Part shown: positions 24,346 to 34,336 of the stretch, piece by piece
Position numbering within the stretch: position 1 is the stretch's first letter
Layout: the number at the start of each line of letters is the position of its first letter
NCBI RefSeq assembly: GCF_900177805.1
Contig: NZ_FXAX01000001.1
Coordinates: forward strand, 992,001-1,056,000
Reading direction: 5' to 3'
From: Fibrobacter sp. UWB13
GTDB lineage: Bacteria > Fibrobacterota > Fibrobacteria > Fibrobacterales > Fibrobacteraceae
DNA length: 64,000 nt
The notes under the pieces: model-generated
The model's input: only the letters and a program-made list of their open reading frames with translations
What the model was told of the DNA's origin: nothing
The model's database searches: none
Translations under genes and position numbers: made by a program

Positions 24346-25217
24346 GCCCTTTAGTATCTGTCATTATTCCAACATTCAAAAGATCGGAAATGCTTCCGAG
24401 AGCGATAAATTCTGTATTGTCGCAAACGTATAAAAATGTTCAAGTTGTAGTTGTTGATGACAATAATCCTAATACAGACTACCGCCAATTAACTGAAAAC
24501 AGAATGAAACTTTTCGCAAATGACAATCGTGTAAAGTACATTCTTCATAGTAAAAACAGCAATGGCTCTGTTGCTAGAAATACTGGAATAAAAAATGCAG
24601 ATGGAGAGATTGTTACGTTTTTAGATGATGATGATGTGTATAGGCCGGATAAAATACAAAAACAAGTCGAATTTTTACTTAAGAATAAACGGTACAGAGC
24701 TGTATATTGTGGATGGACTAGAGAAAAAGAATATATTCCATCTCATCAAGGAAACTTGTCATATGATATACTGAGTGGTGACAATATCATTTATACAAAT
24801 GCAATCATGATGTGGAAAAAAGACGCTTTATCATGTGGAGGGTGGGATGAAACTTTTCTACGTCATCAAGAAGCGGCCTTTCTTCTGCGTTTTTTTTCTA
24901 AAGGTGGAGAAATTGGCGTTGTATCAGAATCTTTAATAGATTTTGATGTGTCTGATAGATCAAATGCTCCTCAAAATCCCGACAAAAATAGAGACCATGT
25001 ATTACATTTGCTAAAAAACTATATTGATACAATGGAATGTAGTGAAAATATTGAAATAAAAAAGAAGATTGTTTCTCATAGGTATCGCGGAATTTTGTTA
25101 GGCTATTTGAAAAGACGTTGTTTTATAGGGGGACTATTCTTCTATTTTGGGGCGTTAATTAAAATGCCCATACGATTCAATGTTGATTTAATAATATATA
25201 TTTTGAAACACGTCTAA
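24342..25217 (+). CDS. Glycosyltransferase family 2
   Basis: 291 residues from ATG 24342, in ATGA overlap with the preceding stop; a GTG 12 nt upstream is in frame but less likely. Typical GT2: PLVSVIIPTFKRSEMLPRAINSVLSQTY, VVVDDNN, ARNTGIKNADGEIVTFLDDDDVY with the DxD, and GGWDETFLRHQE near the catalytic base. It builds a linkage in the repeat unit; donor unknown. Confidence 0.88.
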   Translation: MSPLVSVIIPTFKRSEMLPRAINSVLSQTYKNVQVVVVDDNNPNTDYRQLTENRMKLFANDNRVKYILHSKNSNGSVARNTGIKNADGEIVTFLDDDDVYRPDKIQKQVEFLLKNKRYRAVYCGWTREKEYIPSHQGNLSYDILSGDNIIYTNAIMMWKKDALSCGGWDETFLRHQEAAFLLRFFSKGGEIGVVSESLIDFDVSDRSNAPQNPDKNRDHVLHLLKNYIDTMECSENIEIKKKIVSHRYRGILLGYLKRRCFIGGLFFYFGALIKMPIRFNVDLIIYILKHV

Positions 25218-25218
25218 A

Positions 25219-26373
25219 ATGTTAAGATATATAAAGACACCGGAATTTCTTTTCGTTTTGTATGTTTATGGATTTGTTTTATTACGTCCATTGATATATT
25301 TGACACATGATTATTCCACAATGATTATAGGTGGTTATGTATCATTATTGTTGATTTTGCTCACGGTAGTAAACAGATCTTCTAGAATAGACTTGCGAAA
25401 TATTTTTGTATGGTTACTCCTATCATTATTTTTTGGATCTCAACTCGTTTACGCAACTTTGTTTAAGGGGTATGAGACTTCTTATCAATATTCTCTAAAT
25501 TTCATCATATTTGGATTTGTTCCGTTATATTTTTTATTGAATGTCAATAATTTTAAATTATTGATTTATTGTGCCTTTATAATTTCATGTGTAAATGGTT
25601 TGGTTTTATTACTTGATCCTTTGAATGATTATTGTTTGTCTGGTAATTATATGGGGTATGGTTTTGACTTGTTGATGTTTTCGTTTTCAGGGTTACTTTT
25701 TGGTTTTTATGCTTTAAGGAAAAAAATACTGCTTGCTCCAATAATAATAGAATTATCTTTTATAGTTATCTATGGAAATAAGGGCGCTGCGCTGGGTGCT
25801 TTAGCCATGCTGTTGGTGATGTTCTTTTTTCAAATAAAATCCATTTCTAAGTTAATTCTTTCGTTGGTAATCTTTCTTATTTTAGCGAATTGGAAATTGT
25901 TGCTGTCTGCAATTGTTAGTCAACTTATGAAATTCAATCTACCCACGTATTCACTCTTAACATTGCAATTGCTAGTCTTGGATGAATCTGATCAAGTATA
26001 TTCAGCAAGAACAAATATTTGGAATGTTGCAATTGAATGGATTGAACGAAATCCTTTTTGGGGGAATGGAATATGTACTTTTGACGAGTTTAACAATGGC
26101 TATGTTCATAATGTTTTTTTAGAAATAACGCTCGCATATGGGTATATGGGATTAATTGTCTTTGTTGGGTTGTTAGTGCATAGTATTTTTTTGCTTGTGA
26201 AGATGAATGATCCGTATAAAAGGTTCTTTCAATTAATCCTTTTAGTTGGATGGCTTGTTCCGATGCAATTTTCTTTAACCATTTGGAATGTTTCGTTATT
26301 TTGGATTTATATAGGGATATATCTTCTTTCGATTACAGGAAAAAAAGATGAAAGTTTTAGTCAATACGTATGA
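25219..26373 (+). CDS. Wzy-type O-antigen/capsule polymerase
   Basis: 384 residues with about ten hydrophobic helices spread over the chain and little else. The longest periplasmic loop precedes NPFWGNGICTFDEF...YVHNVFLEITLAYGYMGL; the HN-x-FLE plus YG-x-x-G pattern is that of the Wzy_C/O-antigen ligase superfamily. As the only such protein in the plus-strand operon it is expected to polymerise repeat units in the periplasm. Overlaps the next gene by 26 nt. Confidence 0.8.
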   Translation: MLRYIKTPEFLFVLYVYGFVLLRPLIYLTHDYSTMIIGGYVSLLLILLTVVNRSSRIDLRNIFVWLLLSLFFGSQLVYATLFKGYETSYQYSLNFIIFGFVPLYFLLNVNNFKLLIYCAFIISCVNGLVLLLDPLNDYCLSGNYMGYGFDLLMFSFSGLLFGFYALRKKILLAPIIIELSFIVIYGNKGAALGALAMLLVMFFFQIKSISKLILSLVIFLILANWKLLLSAIVSQLMKFNLPTYSLLTLQLLVLDESDQVYSARTNIWNVAIEWIERNPFWGNGICTFDEFNNGYVHNVFLEITLAYGYMGLIVFVGLLVHSIFLLVKMNDPYKRFFQLILLVGWLVPMQFSLTIWNVSLFWIYIGIYLLSITGKKDESFSQYV

Positions 26374-27367
26374 TACGGCTTTTCAAAATATAGCAGGAGG
26401 TGTTCACAAACGAATAGAAAAAACCTCTCGTTTTATAAGGGATCTTGGTTGCCAAATAGATTTCTTTGATAAATTTAGTACAAAAGTTGAAGATTATGAC
26501 ATTCTACATGTTTATATGATTGATGTTGGTAATGTTGAATTGGTAAAGTATGCAAAATCCAAAGGTTTAAAGATTGTTTTGTCGTCTATAGTCAATCTAA
26601 ATCATAGCCTTTCATTAAGATTGTATTGGCTTATTAGAAAAATGCCGATAATGACTACATATAAATTATTTTTCCAAATGTGCTTGTTGGCTGACGTTAT
26701 TGTCGTTGAAACGGAAAAAGAAAGAAAGTTTGTTAGTAGATATTTTCATGTTTCTGAATCAAAAATAACAATTATTCCAAGTGGAGTTGATGAAGTTTGC
26801 TATAAAAAAGATGAACTTATTTTTGAGAAAATAGGGAAAAAATGTGACTATGCAATAGAGGTTGCAAGATTTGATCAAAACAAGAATCAGCTGAATGTAA
26901 TAAAGGCTATGGCAGGTGAAAAGGAAAATGTTGTTTTTGTTGGTGGCGGCGATTCAAAGAATTCCAAATATTATCAGCAATGTTTGGATATTGCAAAGAA
27001 ATGTAAAAATATTCATTTATTAGGTTGGGTTGATGCGAATTCTGATTTGCTGAAATCTGCCTATTCAAATGCAAAAGCTGTCATTTGTTCATCTTATCAG
27101 GAAACTTTTGGCCTTTCAATTTTGGAAGGAATTCAAGCTGGAGCATTCCCTATTCTTTCTAAGACATTACCGATTTTAGATTTTAAAGAAATGAGTGGAT
27201 GTGAAACCTTTGATCCAGATGATTTGATGGATATAAGGGATAAAATTAAGAAAGTTATGAATACTAATAAAGTTTTTGAAAATAGAGATATGGTAAAATC
27301 GTCATTTTCATGGGATGCTGTTGCTAAGAAACATGTTGATATATTTGAAGGCTTGCTGATAAAATGA
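26348..27367 (+). CDS. Glycosyltransferase family 4
   Basis: 339 residues. VNTYDTAFQNIAGGVHKRI is the glycine-rich acceptor loop of GT-B enzymes; YAIEVARFDQNKNQLNVIKAM begins the donor domain; ICSSYQETFGLSILEGIQAG is the E-x7-E region that binds the nucleotide sugar. The start lies within the end of wzy, and the stop overlaps the next start (ATGA). Confidence 0.85.
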   Translation: MKVLVNTYDTAFQNIAGGVHKRIEKTSRFIRDLGCQIDFFDKFSTKVEDYDILHVYMIDVGNVELVKYAKSKGLKIVLSSIVNLNHSLSLRLYWLIRKMPIMTTYKLFFQMCLLADVIVVETEKERKFVSRYFHVSESKITIIPSGVDEVCYKKDELIFEKIGKKCDYAIEVARFDQNKNQLNVIKAMAGEKENVVFVGGGDSKNSKYYQQCLDIAKKCKNIHLLGWVDANSDLLKSAYSNAKAVICSSYQETFGLSILEGIQAGAFPILSKTLPILDFKEMSGCETFDPDDLMDIRDKIKKVMNTNKVFENRDMVKSSFSWDAVAKKHVDIFEGLLIK

Positions 27368-28182
27368 TGCAAAAAAAAATAATTATTAGTTTTTTGTATA
27401 GAATAAAAACCAAATTGTTTTGGACTGTTGATAGAGTTGTTGGTCGACTAAAGTCTGAATATATTGATATTCCTGTACTGAATGCCGATTGTAAAATATT
27501 GATCCTTGCCCCGCATTCCGACGATGAGTGGATAGGTTGCTCACAAATCATCAAAGATAATACAGATGTGTTAATTTGCAACATGGATATGGATGGTGGT
27601 GATACACAAGAAATTCATGCCATTCGTTATCAAGAAATGAAATCTTTGGCAAATAAATATCATCGACCGTTTTCTACCGTTAATGCGAATAATAGGGAAT
27701 GTGGTCTTTTGAAAATAGTTCAAGATTATCGCCCAGAAATTATTTTTCTTCCTTTTTTTATGGATTGGCATGAAGAACACGTTCAGGTAATGAATGTACT
27801 GAAGAGCGTGTCTGCCTCAGTTAAAGGATTTCAAATAGGAATGTACCCCGTATCACTACCAATGTTGCCGAATTTTATTACTCATTTTAGACCTTTGAAT
27901 AAAACAGCATTAAAGGCCAAATGGGATGAGTTCTTGAATGTTTATAAAACGCAAACGTTTATTCCATGGAAGCGCTTCTTGGCAAATGAGCGAATTAATG
28001 GTGCTTATTTAAACCAATATGCGGCTGAAGTTTATTCGATAATTCCTGTAGAGCAGTGGATTAAATTGTTGGATAATCACTTGTTGACTGACGAGCAAAA
28101 AAAATGCTTAAAAGGTAATTTGAATAAAATTTCTAAAGTTCGAAAAATGATGAGTCTGTTTTATGCTGCGAAAGAGGCTTGA
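27364..28182 (+). CDS. PIG-L/LmbE-family deacetylase
   Basis: 272 residues. ILAPHSDDEWIGCS is the zinc site P-H-x-D-D-E of PIG-L deacetylases, and FFMDWHEEHVQVMN provides the second His pair. The family removes acetyl groups from N-acetyl sugars or related small molecules; in this operon it could de-N-acetylate a sugar of the repeat unit. Start in ATGA overlap with the glycosyltransferase. Confidence 0.8.
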   Translation: MMQKKIIISFLYRIKTKLFWTVDRVVGRLKSEYIDIPVLNADCKILILAPHSDDEWIGCSQIIKDNTDVLICNMDMDGGDTQEIHAIRYQEMKSLANKYHRPFSTVNANNRECGLLKIVQDYRPEIIFLPFFMDWHEEHVQVMNVLKSVSASVKGFQIGMYPVSLPMLPNFITHFRPLNKTALKAKWDEFLNVYKTQTFIPWKRFLANERINGAYLNQYAAEVYSIIPVEQWIKLLDNHLLTDEQKKCLKGNLNKISKVRKMMSLFYAAKEA

Positions 28183-28186
28183 TGTT

Positions 28187-28258
28187 ATGAAAAAGATTGG
28201 GCAAGAGACTATGTTTGGCAATAATTACGGAGCTTGTTTGCAGGTGCTTGCTTTGTAA
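28187..28258 (+). pseudogene. N-terminal stub of a polysaccharide pyruvyl transferase
   Basis: 23 codons, then TAA. MKKIGQETMFGNNYGACLQVLAL matches only the start of PS_pyruv_trans proteins (the x-N-Y-G-A-x-L-Q-x-x-A-L motif). The remaining about 330 codons are absent before the next gene at 28321. Confidence 0.65.
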
Positions 28259-28320
28259 CATATATGTTGTGCAAACATTCTTGCTTTAAAAAATATGCAA
28301 GTTGAAATAGGAGAAATACC

Positions 28321-29424
28321 ATGTCTGATGCTAAAATTCTAGCTTATTATCTACCCCAATTTCATCCATTTAAGGAAAATGATGAATGGTGGGGGAAGGG
28401 ATTTACGGAATGGACGAATGTTGGAAAAGCAAAGCCGTTGTTTAGGGGACATTATCAGCCTAAAGTTCCTGCAGATTTAGGGTATTATGATCTTAGGTTG
28501 CCTGTTGTTCGTCAGCAACAGGTTGAGTTGGCCCAAAAAGCTGGCATAGATGGTTTTTGTTATTGGCATTATTGGTTTGGTGGAAAAGGACGTCAGTTAA
28601 TGAACTGTATTATTGATGATGTCCTGGAATCTGGAAAACCTGATTTCCCTTTTTGCCTTGGTTGGGCGAATGAGTCTTGGAAGGCAAAGTTATGGAATAA
28701 GGATGGTAAGGGTGATAAGCTGTTGATGGAACAGCGTTATGAAGGAATAGATGATTATCGTGCACATTTTGAGTATGTATTAAAATTATTCAAAGACCAT
28801 AGATATGTTAGAGTAGATGGGAAACCTTTTTTTCTGATTTATCGCCCACAATTGTTTAGTGAAGTTCAATTGTTTATCAATCTTTGGAATAAATGGATTA
28901 AAGAATCTGGTGTTGCCGATGGAATATATTTTGTTGCGAATCTTGATGATGAAAGTGAATATAAAAAATGGATTTCAATGGGATTTGATGCGGTAACTCC
29001 ATCAATGTGGTCTCGGACAGATCCTTATTTTAATTATTCAAAGCTTGGAAAATATATTATGCAAAAACGGCGGGCACATTGGCCTAGCCCAGTAAGAAAT
29101 GATTATGGATATATTTGTAATCATCTCCTTTGGAAGGATTATATGGATTTTAATGATGATGTAATCCCATTCATAATTCCACAATGGGATCATACACCAA
29201 GAAGTGGGACGAAAGGGCGCGTGTTTGTAAATGTAACACCTGAGCTTTTTGAACAACAGGCAAAAAAAATTCTGCAGAATGTACAAAAAAAGAATAACAA
29301 AATCGTCATGTTGAAATCATGGAATGAATGGGGTGAAGGCAATTATATGGAACCCGATTTAAAATATGGGCATGGTTTTATTGATGCTTTGAGAAACGCT
29401 TTGAACACCATATTGAATAAATAA
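28321..29424 (+). CDS. GH99-like/WbsX-family protein
   Basis: 367 residues. KILAYYLPQFHPFKENDEWWGKGFTEWTNV at the start, GFCYWHYWF, and SWNEWGEGNYMEPD at the end are the hallmarks of the WbsX (glycan-cluster, GH99-like TIM barrel) family. Members sit in O-antigen and capsule loci; they are often called glycosyltransferases, but the fold is that of an endo-acting glycosidase and the role is not settled. Last gene of the plus-strand operon, 62 nt after the pyruvyl transferase stub. Confidence 0.85.
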   Translation: MSDAKILAYYLPQFHPFKENDEWWGKGFTEWTNVGKAKPLFRGHYQPKVPADLGYYDLRLPVVRQQQVELAQKAGIDGFCYWHYWFGGKGRQLMNCIIDDVLESGKPDFPFCLGWANESWKAKLWNKDGKGDKLLMEQRYEGIDDYRAHFEYVLKLFKDHRYVRVDGKPFFLIYRPQLFSEVQLFINLWNKWIKESGVADGIYFVANLDDESEYKKWISMGFDAVTPSMWSRTDPYFNYSKLGKYIMQKRRAHWPSPVRNDYGYICNHLLWKDYMDFNDDVIPFIIPQWDHTPRSGTKGRVFVNVTPELFEQQAKKILQNVQKKNNKIVMLKSWNEWGEGNYMEPDLKYGHGFIDALRNALNTILNK

Positions 29425-29481
29425 TTGGGGGCTGCGAAGCCTGTTGTTTGAAAAAAACGAAAGCCATCTCTTAAGAAAGGA

Positions 29482-29510
29482 ATGAGTCCGGTATAATACC
29501 GGACTCATTG
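29482..29510. terminator. Hairpin between the convergent polysaccharide operons
   Basis: AATGAGTCCGGTA/TACCGGACTCATT, perfect 13-bp stem with a TAA loop. A run of T is lacking on both sides, but the position between converging operons suits a bidirectional terminator. Confidence 0.55.
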
Positions 29511-29559
29511 CGCTTGTTTAATCCTTGCTTCAAATAATCCAACTTTTGGGGCTGCAAAA

Positions 29560-30222
29560 CTAAGCCTGAGAGTCTCTTTGTAATGTTGGTTGCTTTATAA
29601 TTTTCGCCGGATTCCCAGCCGCAACGCTATATGCAGGTACATTTTTTGTTACTACAGCATTTGCGGCGATAATTGCGCCTTTGCCGATATGTACTCCTGA
29701 GAGAATCGTTGCCTTATCTCCAATCCAAACATCATCTTCAATAACAACAGGTCCCTTTGAAATGATAGGTCTTTTTAATGGATGCATTTTCAACATTTCC
29801 ATAGATGAATCTCCATGATTATTGTCTGAAATTGTAACCCACTTACCTGTTAGTACGTTGTTACCTATTGTCATTTTATTAGTACATGTAATATGATTGA
29901 ATGCCCCAAAATCACAATAAGCACCAATCATTAAAGAAGGTTTTTCTTTAACAAGATTGGGCCATGTTGTTAAATAGATATAATCGCTAAAATATGTTTT
30001 TTCTTCAATTGTTATGCATTCTCCACCATGAATGAGTCCAATTTTTCCAAAAGATACCGTTTTGTCGCATTGTTTAAAAATTGGCTGAAGCCAGTAGGAA
30101 CGAATCCTTGTTTTTAAGGATAAATCTACATATTCAAAGGTTTTATAGGAATAGATAAATCTTAATAAAGAAACAATCCTTCTTAACAAAAAAGAAATAA
30201 AACGATGTACTTTTTTTTTCAT
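29560..30222 (-). CDS. Hexapeptide-repeat (left-handed beta-helix) O-acetyltransferase
   Basis: 220 residues. A basic N-terminus, then hexapeptide repeats: [34 protein letters not shown] and the closing [12 protein letters not shown]. The catalytic His is likely in ISDNNHGD. It uses acetyl-CoA to modify a sugar. Last gene of the minus-strand operon; starts in 4-nt overlap with the glycosyltransferase before it. Confidence 0.85.
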   Translation of the reverse strand: MKKKVHRFISFLLRRIVSLLRFIYSYKTFEYVDLSLKTRIRSYWLQPIFKQCDKTVSFGKIGLIHGGECITIEEKTYFSDYIYLTTWPNLVKEKPSLMIGAYCDFGAFNHITCTNKMTIGNNVLTGKWVTISDNNHGDSSMEMLKMHPLKRPIISKGPVVIEDDVWIGDKATILSGVHIGKGAIIAANAVVTKNVPAYSVAAGNPAKIIKQPTLQRDSQA

Positions 30223-31193
30223 TTCATTCTCGCTCTAATAAAATTCAATACAGTTTTTGCTAGTTGTTTCGGAATCAGCGTCCAAAAATACAATTCATGA
30301 CCATAATACTTAAGCAATAATTTCCATGCTCCTTTTATCTTGAATCCATTACGGTTGCCAATATTATTCGCATTTTCGCTTTTGACATTTCGGTGAAGCA
30401 ACAATAACATGCAATTGTAATTAATGATAAATTTTGAATAAATATCCCTTTTTATGAATGCATAGCATTTTTTAGAAACAATTCCCTTATCTACATATTC
30501 TTTCCAAATGTTTAGGTAGTTTTCAACAAAAACCTGATAAAAGTTATACCCACCATTACTACTTCCATCGAGTCCATCTTGCATTACAGATTTTCGAACA
30601 AAAAGGTTCTTCTCTCGGAGTGTTGAAGACATTAAATAAAATGGAACCTGCAACAAACGAGTTGGAATGTAGCGTTCACAGTTATCAACAAGATGTACAG
30701 CCTCTTTTAAAAATATACTGCCACTCATGAAGGTCACCCAAAAAGAAATGGCCTTCCAAAAATCATCGCAATCAGAATATTCTTGAGTCTCGGGTAGGTT
30801 GTCTTTATTTTTTAAAACACTTAAATGGATTAATCCATAATCTCCGTTTCGAATTAAATCTAGTATATATGAAATTGAACCATCTTTTAAAAGATCGTCA
30901 TCTCCCAATAACCAGATGTATTTACCTGATGCCCATTGCATACATTTTATAAAATTACCTGCGGCACCAACATTCTCGGGATTCCTATTATATGTAATAG
31001 GTAATCCCTGATCAATAAACGATTGAACAACTTGGGGTGTATCGTCGTCAGAGGCGTTATCAGAAACAAAAATTTCAATTTCTGATGAATCTATTGATGC
31101 AAGCTGTTCACAAAAGCTATTCAATGATATAGATAAAATTTTAGCACGATTCCATGTCGGAATACATATTGAAAGCAAAGGTTGTTTAGTCAT
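30219..31193 (-). CDS. Glycosyltransferase family 2
   Basis: 324 residues. [56 protein letters not shown] and [10 protein letters not shown] with the DxD are the standard GT2 motifs of abequosyl/paratosyl-type transferases, which often carry the NVGA-x-x-N segment. An attractive idea is that it transfers the dideoxy sugar made by the operon; this is inference. Overlaps wzx by 8 nt. Confidence 0.85.
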   Translation of the reverse strand: MTKQPLLSICIPTWNRAKILSISLNSFCEQLASIDSSEIEIFVSDNASDDDTPQVVQSFIDQGLPITYNRNPENVGAAGNFIKCMQWASGKYIWLLGDDDLLKDGSISYILDLIRNGDYGLIHLSVLKNKDNLPETQEYSDCDDFWKAISFWVTFMSGSIFLKEAVHLVDNCERYIPTRLLQVPFYLMSSTLREKNLFVRKSVMQDGLDGSSNGGYNFYQVFVENYLNIWKEYVDKGIVSKKCYAFIKRDIYSKFIINYNCMLLLLHRNVKSENANNIGNRNGFKIKGAWKLLLKYYGHELYFWTLIPKQLAKTVLNFIRARMK

Positions 31194-32550
31194 TGTGCCA
31201 TTCCCTCTTTTTATGGCGATATATGTAATTAATCCATGTCAATGAAACAAAACGGAGCAAAGCAAATGCTATTGTAATGCCGTAAACTCCATATAGATTT
31301 CCAAATGTAATTGTTGATATGCAACATAAAATTCCGACAACAACAGAATTAAGTAACAACGGTTCTTTTTTATGGCACCTTAAATATGTAGCCCAGCAAT
31401 TTATAGGGAACATTGTCCATATTGCCCAAGCCATTAGACTTAATGGGAGTATCGGTAAAAATCTATCCCCAATATGAATTCCAAATAGCATAAAGTCCAT
31501 TTTTTGAATAGCATATATAACAACTATAAAGGCAATCAAGCATGAAGTCCCAATTAGCATCATTTGTTTCATAGTTTTGCCAAAAAGCAAATCTAAATTT
31601 TTGTAGTCCTTCTGAGCGATGAATCCAGAAAGTCTCGGAACTTTTGTATTAATCCAACTCTGAGTTAAAGCATGTAAACCATTGAGGGCTGCCATAGTCA
31701 TGCCCATTTGTCCTGCAACCCTTGCACCTTCAGTCGCGAACAACACTGGATTAAATAATTGATAGATAAAATATCCACTAATCCAACTTACAGCAATTCG
31801 CCATTGATATGGGAATATTTCTTTCATATAAAGGACTGCTTCAGATCCAAAATCATTCCAAATATTCTTTAATATTTTGAAGAAGGGAGACTTTGCAATA
31901 ATTATAACGACGATAAAAACCCTTACAAAAGCATCTGCTCCGGATACAAATAATTTTCCACCAATAGATAGGCCTCCCCAGACTACAATCGGATGCACAA
32001 TTTGCTGAACAAAACGCAACTGAGCAACTTCTTTGACTTTCCCAAGCCCCTCCAAAAAAGCTGTAATTGGAGACAGCAGCAAATTAAATGCAGTACCAAC
32101 AGCAAGTAAGATCCACGGCAAGAACCATTCAATGTCCTTGTGTTCAGCACTATATTTAGAGAAGAATATGGATCCAAAAATTCCAAGAGCGATAAACACG
32201 AGAATCGCTATAACAAGATACCATTTTGTACAAAACTTCAAAAGTGAAGAAAGTCTTGATCGATATTTTTCTTCTCCTTCCATTCTGTATTCAGAATTCA
32301 GCTTCAAGTGTGAAGCTTCATGAGCAACAAACTGCGTAATAATGCCTGTCAAGCCAAGCTCAAAGAAAACTTGCAAAGCAACAATGCTGCCAAAAGTATA
32401 GTAGAATCCCTGTTCCTCCGGCGAAAGATTTTTTGCAATGAAAAACACCGTGAATAGGGCTGTCGATATAGACAACCCTCGGCTTAACAAAGTGTAAAAT
32501 ATCGCCTTGTCAACGCCTAGTTTCTGTGTTACAAATGTTTTAAAGCTCAT
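31186..32550 (-). CDS. Wzx-type polysaccharide flippase
   Basis: 454 residues with 12 or so membrane helices over the whole chain: TLLSRGLSISTALFTVFFIAKNLSPEEQGFYYTFGS at the start is typical of the MOP exporter superfamily (PST/Wzx). It moves undecaprenyl-linked repeat units to the periplasmic face. It is the only flippase in either polysaccharide operon, so the plus-strand operon may depend on it. Confidence 0.88.
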   Translation of the reverse strand: MSFKTFVTQKLGVDKAIFYTLLSRGLSISTALFTVFFIAKNLSPEEQGFYYTFGSIVALQVFFELGLTGIITQFVAHEASHLKLNSEYRMEGEEKYRSRLSSLLKFCTKWYLVIAILVFIALGIFGSIFFSKYSAEHKDIEWFLPWILLAVGTAFNLLLSPITAFLEGLGKVKEVAQLRFVQQIVHPIVVWGGLSIGGKLFVSGADAFVRVFIVVIIIAKSPFFKILKNIWNDFGSEAVLYMKEIFPYQWRIAVSWISGYFIYQLFNPVLFATEGARVAGQMGMTMAALNGLHALTQSWINTKVPRLSGFIAQKDYKNLDLLFGKTMKQMMLIGTSCLIAFIVVIYAIQKMDFMLFGIHIGDRFLPILPLSLMAWAIWTMFPINCWATYLRCHKKEPLLLNSVVVGILCCISTITFGNLYGVYGITIAFALLRFVSLTWINYIYRHKKREWHND

Positions 32551-32551
32551 A

Positions 32552-34333
32552 TTACTTTGCTGACACTGACATGATTTCTGCGAGTTCTTCTGGAGGGAGC
32601 AATGGTTTCATGTCCTCTAGTGGGCGTGATGCCATTTGTCCTTCTGGAGTCTTGTAGTTTGCTTGGCGAGGCTGAATCGGTTGCGTTATGCAGACCTTTA
32701 CATCGCAGAGAGCGGGACCATCGTATGTAAGAACCTCTTCAACAACAGAATCAATTTCAGAATTGTTGTTTATAGCAAAAGTCTTTATTCCATACGCTTC
32801 GGCAACGGCTTTGATGTTTCCGATTGCTAGACCTGAATTTTGATTACAGCATACAAAATGCTGATTGAATACATTTGTCTGTGTTGCAACAATTGTGGCG
32901 TAACCATTATTGTTCAAGATAAAGAACTTGATTGGATAGTTATGGTATTTGATTGTTGCCAAGTCCTGAATATTCATGACAAAGCCACCATCACCATTAT
33001 TGCATACAATCTTTTGTCCAGGGTGCGCTACAGCGGCACCAATTGCTGCAGGCAAACCATAGCCCATCGAAGAAAGACCCTTAGTCGCAATGACTGTTTG
33101 GTTCTTTTTTACCTTGAAAGCATGAATCACGGTGTCAACGCAAGTTCCTGCACGACCGCCACAATAAACGTCATTTACGTTCATTTGGCGAGAAATAGAG
33201 TCAACCAAATAATACGAGTTCACGAAATCTGTATTATTCAGCCATTCTGGATTCAGTACTGGGTATTTTTTTGCCCATGTTTTGCCTTGAGCAATCCAAG
33301 CCGAATTATCGTTAGGAATAATATCAAGCGAATTTAACTCTGTAAAAAAAGTCTTTGCATCGCTTTGGATTTTCAAGTGGGGATGCAATTTTTGCTTATC
33401 AAGTTCCGCTTTGTCTATATCAACCATGATTAATTTTGCAAATCTTGCATAGGCATCGTAAGCGAACCCTGTCTGAAGTGGCGCAAGTCGCGTCCCCACA
33501 GTAATCAGCAGGTCTGAATTTTGAAGAACGAAGTTGGCGTGTCTTTGACCAATCGCTCCAGGACGGCCCATATACAGAGGATGGTCATCCCAAATCAAAT
33601 CCATTCCGTTCCAAGTCGTCAATACCGGAATTTGCAATTTCTCAACAAATTGGAGAAACTCTTTTCTAGCATCACCTAGAGCGACTCCTGCCCCCACATA
33701 AATAACGGGGCGTTTCGAGTGTTCAAGCAAAGACTTTATTTCTTTTAAATACTCATTCGGTATTTCATACTTGTCGTATTCAGCGTTAAATCCATCAAGA
33801 GTATTTTCGTCCACACGTGTTGCTTGAACATCTAATGGGATATCCAACAGGACTGGGCCTGGGCGACCATTTTTTGCCATGAATACGCACTTTTCCAACT
33901 CATAGCGAATCTTTAACGGATCGTTCAAAAGAACAGCATACTTTGTTACAGGCTTAGCCATTTCAACGATGTCCACTTCTTGCACACCCATTTGGCGCAC
34001 CCCTGTGCCAATCATAGAATCTCCGCGTTTAACCTGACCGCTAATCACGAAGAGCTGGGTTGATTCAATCCAAGACGCAGCAACAGCTGTAAGTGTATTC
34101 GTTGCCCCGGGGCCCGTAGTAACGATGGCAACGCCAAGTCCGTTCTTGTTTCTTGCATAACTTTCTGCAGCCATGGCACATGTTTGCTCGTGCAGACATG
34201 CCACGCAATTCATATTCGGATTAGCACCTGCAGAATCGTCAAGATGCATGGCTCCGCCACCGACAAACATGAAAACATCGGTTACACCATGCTTTAACAA
34301 AAATTCAATTACGTAATCAGAAACTTTAATCAT
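32552..34333 (-). CDS. ThDP-dependent acetolactate-synthase-like enzyme (YerE-like candidate)
   Basis: 593 residues, full length for the family. N-terminal domain with the activating Glu in ACLHEQTCAMAAESYAR, a central FAD/nucleotide-type domain (VIYVGAGVALGDARKEF), and the C-terminal ThDP motif CNNGDGGFVMN...FILNNNGYATI (GDG...NN). Acetolactate synthases act on pyruvate, but here the gene sits between a short-chain reductase and wzx behind RfbF/RfbG/RfbH. In yersiniose A synthesis the ThDP enzyme YerE adds a two-carbon unit from pyruvate to CDP-4-keto-3,6-dideoxyglucose. Context makes that the best assignment; the reaction is inferred. Confidence 0.8.
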   Translation of the reverse strand: MIKVSDYVIEFLLKHGVTDVFMFVGGGAMHLDDSAGANPNMNCVACLHEQTCAMAAESYARNKNGLGVAIVTTGPGATNTLTAVAASWIESTQLFVISGQVKRGDSMIGTGVRQMGVQEVDIVEMAKPVTKYAVLLNDPLKIRYELEKCVFMAKNGRPGPVLLDIPLDVQATRVDENTLDGFNAEYDKYEIPNEYLKEIKSLLEHSKRPVIYVGAGVALGDARKEFLQFVEKLQIPVLTTWNGMDLIWDDHPLYMGRPGAIGQRHANFVLQNSDLLITVGTRLAPLQTGFAYDAYARFAKLIMVDIDKAELDKQKLHPHLKIQSDAKTFFTELNSLDIIPNDNSAWIAQGKTWAKKYPVLNPEWLNNTDFVNSYYLVDSISRQMNVNDVYCGGRAGTCVDTVIHAFKVKKNQTVIATKGLSSMGYGLPAAIGAAVAHPGQKIVCNNGDGGFVMNIQDLATIKYHNYPIKFFILNNNGYATIVATQTNVFNQHFVCCNQNSGLAIGNIKAVAEAYGIKTFAINNNSEIDSVVEEVLTYDGPALCDVKVCITQPIQPRQANYKTPEGQMASRPLEDMKPLLPPEELAEIMSVSAK

Positions 34334-34336
34334 CTG

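Noticed and set aside
29482-29510. Long hairpin as an insertion-sequence end or attachment site
   Set aside because: No partner copy was noticed and it sits where a bidirectional terminator is expected.
32552-34333. Annotating the ThDP enzyme as biosynthetic acetolactate synthase
   Set aside because: No small regulatory subunit or branched-chain amino-acid genes are near, and the gene is embedded among CDP-dideoxysugar genes.
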